A stretch of 64,000 bases of DNA from Dermanyssus gallinae (Eukaryota; Arthropoda; Arachnida; Mesostigmata; Dermanyssidae): positions 1-64,000 of the forward strand of contig QVRM01007043.1 in NCBI GenBank assembly GCA_003439945.1. Direction: 5' to 3'. The notes beneath the pieces are model-generated. The model saw only the letters and a program-made list of their open reading frames with translations. It made no database searches and was not told where the DNA came from. Shown here piece by piece: positions 12,044 through 20,530 of this stretch (position 1 is the stretch's first letter; each line of letters opens with the position of its first letter). The position numbers and the translations under genes were made by a program.

Positions 12044-14853
12044 TTTTTAATGAATAAAGCATATTTATGAGGAATCTATTAAGAATATTTATATATATAC
12101 AACACTGAAATTATTTTTGTAATTTCAGACAGCTCGGAGGAGCATATGATCGTCGACCTGACCGTGGTTCGTAATCCTTGCAGCCATTCGAAAAGTCGCC
12201 CGTGTCATCGCGATGCGATATGTATTAGCAGCGGAGAAAGGTAAGTACGCAGAAGCACAAACCAAGTGGTAGGTTCGGTGGTCGGCCGGTTAAAATTTAG
12301 CAAAAGTCGCCACTAACCACGGTGGCCATACCGACAATTAAACACGTTAGATTAGACTTGCATGATAATTACAAATTGTTGGTATAGTCGTGCCAGTACA
12401 ATTAGTGGCGGAGATAGGAATTGTTGTAGCAGGCGAATTGGGTGCTAGAAAATTCACTGGAGCCAAGGCACCTGACATAGGTGTTCTGCCAGCTGTCTCG
12501 GTGGTAGTACACAAATTGAAGCGATTCTGCATCAGGGAGGCTTATGCGGAGCACACGGGTAGACACTCGACAACTGAGTTAGCAGAGACAGATGCCGAAT
12601 ATCAGATACCATACCGTCTACGGGAGAAAAGAAAAACGTCAACTCGAAGATGCCCTCGCTCAGACAGGGTGCACCCAACAAAACTTGGTGGGAAACGCAT
12701 ATGCAGGGCACATTAAATCGAACTTTGAGGGCTGAATAGAGTGCTGACGAGACACCCATCATAACCAAAAGGGCTGGCTACACCGACATGGGTAGACAGG
12801 ACTGCCTTGAGCACGCCGGCTGGAAGTGGGCAGGCTCAACTGTGAGGATAACGAAAACATATCGTCACCTACTCATTTCGCTTATTCTAACGGTTTTAGA
12901 ATGTACTGCGGCATAACGACAATAGGTCATGCATCCTTCGGGGGTCAAAAAGCTTGCAACACGCAGTAACAATAATGGGAATGACTTAGTTCCTGCACTG
13001 CAAGACAAGAGCAGCGATGATTTTGAAAACTTTTCCGATTCATTTGAGTACATCAGTCAGCCTATAGCGTGCTCTAGCAGTGGCGGTTCAGCTCGGGCTG
13101 TCTCAATAGCCAACCCAATGCAAGGAAACGGCTAACAGAAAGTGGATAGCTGACGCTGCCGTATAGAGTCAATATTCTTGTTAGAATAGCAAATGCTGCT
13201 ATATGACTTTGTTGGAAAGCCAATAGCATACTAATCTAAAGATGCGGCAAGACGCTGTCGCCGACAGTTTATCTAAGGTGTGGCAATGCATAAAAAACCC
13301 TGTACTTGTATCAGGGGGAAGGAAAACTGAAGGAAAACTCAGGGACTAATTGGAGAACTGCGAATGTCTATGACAAACCATGAACGCTTGCTGAAAATAC
13401 CTGAAAATAAAATGTGACTAAAGAAGAATGACGATTATAAAAAATGGGATTCCTAGAAGTATGGCGAATAGAATAATGGGCCTCTTAGAAGAATAGTGAA
13501 CAGAATGATGGGATTTCTAGAAGAATAGTGAACAGAATGATGAAATTCCTAGGCAAATGATGAGATTCCTATGGAAATGATGAGCTTCCAATGAGATCCT
13601 TAGGGAAATTATGAATAAACTGACGGGATTTCTAGCGAAATGATCAATAAAGTGATGGAAATTGCATCAAGAACGCTAAAGTCGAGAATACGCCCGGAAG
13701 ATTCGGTTTGTTAACCTCTTCTCAAATAAGACGGAATTCTCCGTAAGGTAGAAAACCAATCGTCTGCCAGGGTAGAAGAGAATCGCAAAAGTCCTTATTC
13801 CACGAGCCGTCCACGCTTTTTCTCATATGCGTGCGGTGGATTGGTTGTCCCTTCAGAGAAAGTTAGGCTTGTTAAACTTTTCGGGCTGACTCTGGGCCAA
13901 GATTTAACGCCCACGGGACCGTTTTTCGCATTGCTTCATAGACGAACCTCCATAAATATATGTAAACAAATGTAAAAGATGTTTGTAAACCGGTGGGGCT
14001 CGAACCCGTGCACCTATGAGACTCCTCCGGTCGCGAGGCGCAAGCGAATGTACCACGCCACCGGGTTCGACAAGTAAGGTTTGTTGGATTAACGTAATAT
14101 GCAAATGTGTTTGAGAAGAATCGTGTAAGTCTACTAGCGGCGGTGGTAGGCGGTTCCATCGTTTCACCGCTTTTCTGATTTGTAAAACGCTACGCCGAAG
14201 GTATCTGTGCTGACAGTGGTATGGTTCTGACTAGAACAGTACTGTGAGGACTACTACTAGAACAATATTGTTCGGCAATTAGACAAAAAAATTATGGGAG
14301 CGGAAAGGTACTCGAGCGTGAAGGTTCAGACAGACCTGACACATGGAAAGCAGTTCTGAGGTGGCTACGAACGTGGAGAACCACTGTCAATTTACGAATA
14401 TCGTGTGCGTATCGTGCATTCATTTGTTTGAGTCTAGCGATAGCAGTCATAAAATTGACGCTGCTTAGTATTCGTAGTTAGAATGAAGTTCCATTGTTAG
14501 CTCTTGGTAGCAGCAGTGATCGTGGCCTGTACTAGCTGATGTTACAGGCATGAGGACCCAAGTCGTCAACATTTTTCGTATACTACCGGCTAAGATCCTT
14601 TATGGAGATAGTAGCATAAGGGCAGAGAAGAGTGTGCTCATCGATGATAGCATGGCTATTGTAACACTAATGGTTTTGTTGGTTTTGTCTGCAATAGTAT
14701 CAAGACAATAGTTTTTGGTGTCGTTATGGTAGTAGTAGTAGTAGAAGTTTAGATTCTAGTGATGTAATAACGTCGAAGTCACAGCAGCTGACAAATAATA
14801 CAACAAATCTAAAAAAATCCCAATATCTAACAAACGATTATAAAACTAATATA

Positions 14854-14891
<38 letters not shown>

Positions 14892-17800
14892 GTGTGTCGA
14901 GTCTAGGTGTAAAAGTTTATCGGTATCAAAAACTTTTCAGTTATCACGTGGAGTGCCTCTGCAAGCCTGGATTCCGGGAACTGTCCGACACTCATTCCGG
15001 ACACCTCTGCATTCGTACGTAATCTGATTGTGCCAGTCTAAAGCTAGAAATAGAGGTCTTGCTAAACGCCTAGAGTAATAGTTGTGACAGTAAATTAAGA
15101 TAACTTACACTAAAACTATGAAAAACCTGTGTTACTATTCGCGTTTCGACTTACCTGTTCTTTTACCTTTTTGATTGTTTCCGCGATTGTCCAGCTTGAG
15201 GTGGCCTTCATTTAATCTTGTCGTAACCTATTCTGTTACCTGCTCAGCAGACACCGCACAATGTAAGCGGTCATACTTCGGCATACCTTAAACGCTTCCA
15301 AGCGCTTCCAAACGTCACTTGCAAGCGAACTTTGAAGGCATCTACGCCATAGCAGCGTGATGACCGGACCTTACAAGGAAGGTCCTCGGCGATGACAGCA
15401 CACCAACACCAAAAACACGCTGACCAACCACCGGGCGGCCAACCAGCAGACTGACAATCGCCAAGCACCAAATGATGTAACTGCAGCAGCAGCCGCGACA
15501 AAGCGTGTGGGGGTGCTCAATGTCTCAATGCTCAACGTAAATGCAGTTACGTTTGAAGCTTGACGTGACTCTACTCCACGGCGCCTCCATTTCCCTCACA
15601 ACAGCCAACAGCACAACGTCATGAGCACACCAAACGAAAAACATACTCATATACGCAACACCCTCTGACGCACAGGCAAACGCCGAAACAGACGGACGTC
15701 TTATGCATGTTGCTGGCACTGGCACAAACAAGCCGACTCACTGAAGGGCTGTAGAGGCTTACATACAGCGTACCAGATCGTACGCGTGTTAGAGTCGTCA
15801 GTTTGCGTTGGCCACGTCGCACTGTCACACTCTGCGGTGCGACGCGATCAACGAGTGCGTGTGTGGAATCATAGGGACAGGACACACAGACACAAAAGTG
15901 ACAGCACGGCATGAACCAGACCTATTACAACAAAACTATCACGTGCAGGTAGGTAGCTGCAAGCTAATTCAATGAACGATTACAGTCGTCCGTTCGGACA
16001 GACAGCATTTACCTTCGCCAGAAGTATATACGCAACACCCCCTGAATATGGGAACATAAAGATCTAGTTGCAACAGTATAGAAGATCCGGCGCGGTGCAC
16101 GAAGGGCGCGAGGCATTGGCGCTAAACGCTACAAGACAAGCGAAAAGAAATATCACAATGGAAACAATTATATGGAGACACACCAGTGACAAAAATAGTC
16201 CGACCCCGCACCGAGAACCCCACCCGCTCTATCAAAATGTCTATGCTATGGAAAGTCGGCGAATCTCTTGGGCACTTCTATCCAAGAGAAGCGGAGAACG
16301 TATTTAGCAAATATGACATATTGTTTGTAATGGAAGCCTTCGAAACAGACCCCACTAGAACCTCTTTTCCCCATTGCAAACTATGGTATGGATTGGCATT
16401 TAGACCAAAGAGAGGAAGACAATCAAAATGGGGCGTCTGCATCCGAGCAAGAACTAAGAGGCATGCCAAGGTGTTTTACAGCACATCGAGACACATCCTA
16501 CTACAAGAACTCACCGATGATCACATATGTACTTATAGACTGCGGGAAAGGGTTGCAGATTAAGTGATACAGAACATCGGCGACTGTGTGGTGCTCTGCA
16601 CAGATTTGAATAAAAACGTAGTTATATGGGGCGATTTTGACTGTTATTTTGACAAAAGAAGGTTTTAGTAACATACGTTTTAAAGTAGGAGTTGATGAAG
16701 TTGGGCTGGCTATCCGCAGCAATTGTACAGAGCCTACGTGTTTAAGCCGAGATGGTTGTAGCGCGGTTGACTGGTATCGCCGACGGATACTATCTTTGGC
16801 ATCACTATCAGCCCATTGGCTCATTGTAAACACTTTTAGGCCGAGTTCAAACTGCATCGCAAACAACGTGCAGTCACGTACCAAACGCTCCCAAAGCACG
16901 TCTATCGCTCGTTAAACAGTCCTAGTGTTTCTGTAGACTTTGTCTGAGTTTACTTATCTGGGTGTTAAGCGAACGTCAAGCGGCACATCTCTCTCGGCTC
17001 ATATATCCTAACAAACTAATAGCAACATTGTCGCCATGACCTCAAACCCCGACTCCTCAAAAGCTCTCAGTAGAGACAACTCTAATACTGTTTAACCTAG
17101 TCTCGGTGGCATCATATAGTGTCACATTAATCTGGGAACACCTATCCGCTCAGCAGTTTAGCGTTCTCGACACGGTGAAGGCAACGTTCCTTAAGAGAGT
17201 CTTGGGACTCCCTAGAAACGCATAAAACATGCTAACCCATAGTCTGTCGAGGACGATGCCGTTCATCGAGAATCTGGTAAATCGCTTTCAACTGCCGACT
17301 ACCGCGCCACTGCGAGTGTTCCGTAAGCGCTTTGAGCAGAAGATGAGAGAAATGCCAGAAGCGTTCTACAGAACACCGGCAATGTTGGATAACTCAGAGA
17401 TGGAACCGCTCTTCGAGCAGCGTCTCGTTCTCACCCGCTTTTCCGTCCGTGGGTTTCACCACAAGCTGTGCCATCGCACTGGGTTCCATAACTCCTTCGA
17501 TGAGTGTTGCTGCACATTTTGCGGCCTCGTCTGCACCAAATATCATCATGAAACATGTCGGTCAGCGCCGCTATCTGGACGTTAAGCCGCTGACACTTTC
17601 CGGAGATGCATATACAACATATTCTATATATGTTAAACAGCCACAATATGGCAAAAACATAATAGCTGGCTGACATAGACAACAAGTTAGCGAAATTGAA
17701 GGAACAGTTAGATTTAGAGGCCCCATTCTTCTGGCTGCGAAATCAGATGATGTGTCCAATTCCAACAAAGTTATACAATGTATGCCTTAGAAAGACAAAG

Positions 17801-20481
17801 AAAAATACCCGTCAAGTGGCGTTAAAGCTTTATGCAGCCCATCTTCAAGCAAAAAGGAGACTCAACTAACCTGAGGAAGTATAAAAGCATCCTATTCATA
17901 GCGTGCTCTACAAGATTCTAACGTCGCTAATTGTCGACAGGCTGTGTTCGACCACTGAAAATAAGATTTCGACGGAAAAATATGACTTCTTATGAGGACA
18001 GTCTACGTCGGACGCCATCTCGCTTGTACTGAACGGTGTATCATATCTAGCCACTCTAACAGCAAAATCAGAGAAAAAACAAAAAAACATAAGCTTTTTT
18101 TGTTGACTCTAAAACCGCATACGATTGTTTCCTCATCAACACACTACATTCAAGTCTTCATAAACAAAAGTGCGTTTTCAACATTTTACATTAGATTATC
18201 GTATACAACGTCAGACCGACTGAAAATAGCGACTACTGCGTACCAGAGCCCCTAACCCAAACGATCGTGGCCTTAGGGTATTCAGTTAACCCTTTTATTT
18301 TTAGTTTTTACGTAACTGGACTTGCGGATATGTTTCGTAATCTCCAAACCCCACACGTGTGCTATGTAGCGATGTAGTAATTCCAGCAATTTCCGCAACT
18401 GCGGCCGCAATTACTTTGATAGACAAATACGTGACGTCGATTTGAAAACAGCATTTAACTGTTTTAAAGTCAAACTACTCCCGACCATGCTTATGATACT
18501 TGCACCAACTTGACAGTAACTGATTTAAATGTCTGATAAAAGTTAAAGGCTTGCCTTGCCGTTTAGATACTAGAATTACCAAAAGCGCGCAAGCCACACT
18601 TGCCCTAGAGCTGTGCGGAGAAAAGACTGACGAAAGACCTGGTACTTAACAAGATCCCTTTCAGCACACAGACAATGAACCCTTACAAAACATTCAGAGC
18701 GACCAGAAACGTGAATTCACATTTGAAAACCATACTAATGACCCATCGTTTTGCTCTGAGAAATGAAAAAGAGGTTCTTTAATAAAGCGCACGATTGTAT
18801 GTTATATAACCTGGCATGAGTACCACCATTATATGTGCACCAGGTCAAACATTAAGGGATGCGTATACAGTTGTTGTGAAACATGCGTTCTTGTGCGGTA
18901 CCATATACTTGTGCGTACAAAATCTGTTGGAGGCTTTCTAACATCCAGAGTTGATTTTGAAACCTCAGACTGCATCCTCGTGTTGTGATTGTAGCTACCA
19001 ATATTTTACTGAATAAATCATGAATGAAATCTATACAGCTATACATACATATACATACATCACATACATACATTTATACATCTATTCGTAGGGGGCCCTC
19101 TATTTTACAGAGGCATAATGTGCTACGGCCGCATCTACCACTACTACTACATACTATCACTACACTTTGTGTGCTCTAAACGCCCAACGACACTTTGTTG
19201 TTGTCGTCGTCGTCGTCGTTGTATAGTGAGCGCACCGGCGGTTTCCTCAGTTCTGCCGCCAATTCCGCGATCATCGCCGACACGTTGCGTCGCGGCGTAC
19301 GTTTGTACCGTACATGTGAGACGAAACGCTCTATCTGTCGTTTGTAGCACCCACTACTGGATCCTACAAGAAGCTCGACCGACACCGTCACTCGGCAGTC
19401 ATCTAACCTGCTGTCCCCCCTTCCACGCACACACATATACAAATACTTGCGCTCCACCTAGCCGTACTTTGCATAAACATCCTGCATCTGGCCTAGTTGC
19501 CTCTCCGGTATTCGATCACATTCGGCCGGCAAAAAAAACAACAACACCACACAAGCAGCAGTACAACAACAATGCATACATTCGCTCACAAGCACGGCCT
19601 AGCAGAGCAACGTAACATGCACACGCTCGCGTACCTGCCCCTGTTCATTCCCGTGCCTGCATACTGTATTCTCCGTCTATAGTTTGGTTCTCAGATTTGT
19701 CTCAGAAGTTCCTTTTTCCCGTCAGGTCTTCGTACTTCTCGCCAAGCTTTCGCCTTCTCCACTTCCTCCTTCTCTTTTCCTTATCCCCCTAATGCCGCTC
19801 TTGTCGCAGATTTTGCCCTCTCTTCCTCCATCGTTGTTCCTTCTCCTCAACTCCTCTGATTTTCTCTCCTTGGTCCCCTCCGTTTCGTGTCACAGCCTTT
19901 TCTTCTTGTCCCATCATCCTACTTATGTCCTCACTATTTTCCTGCTCTTCTCTCTCCTTGCCTTTGCTACTTTATTAGTGTATTCCTCGTATCCCGATTT
20001 TCTTCACTACTGGATTTTCTTAATTTCTTCTTGTTCCTCCTTATGTTACTCCTCTCTTTCTCTCGCTCTATCTCCCTCCGTCTCGCCCCACCATTCATCT
20101 TAGCCAGCTGTGCACGTATCGCCTCCTTCGTGTTACTCCACCATCTCCACCACCACCACCACCACCATCACCTTACGCATATACCGATAGCGCCTTATAT
20201 GCGCCTTTCCAGCTGTAGCACTGCCGCTGTCGACGGGCGTCATCGGCGCACTTTTACGCAGCGCCGGCAATTTTGCCAAGTCTTTCTCTGTACGAACGAT
20301 CTGAGTGGTGGACGGCGTCGACACTTCAGCGGCGCCCGCGGCGGTGGGGCAGACTTGTCGTGCAGCGTCTCTTGGTGCTACGCTGCAGCTGCGTCATGTA
20401 CATTCAACGTGTGCACACGCCCCACGTGCATGCATATGTACGTTGTAAACAGCATGTATGCTTCTGCGCGTATATATATAT

Positions 20482-20530
<49 letters not shown>

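Larger units (their letters stand above)
12241..14940. other. Intron between exons E and F
   Basis: Contains unrecognised open frames at 12390-12716 and 12929-13135, an imperfect tandem repeat at 13425-13670, the tRNA-like element at 13990-14064 and a (TA)n run at 14857-14889. No supported exon. Confidence 0.4.

Noticed and set aside
12390..12716. 108-codon frame in the intron between exons E and F
   Set aside because: No ATG context, no motif, a comparable frame on the other strand, and no phase-consistent splice borders.
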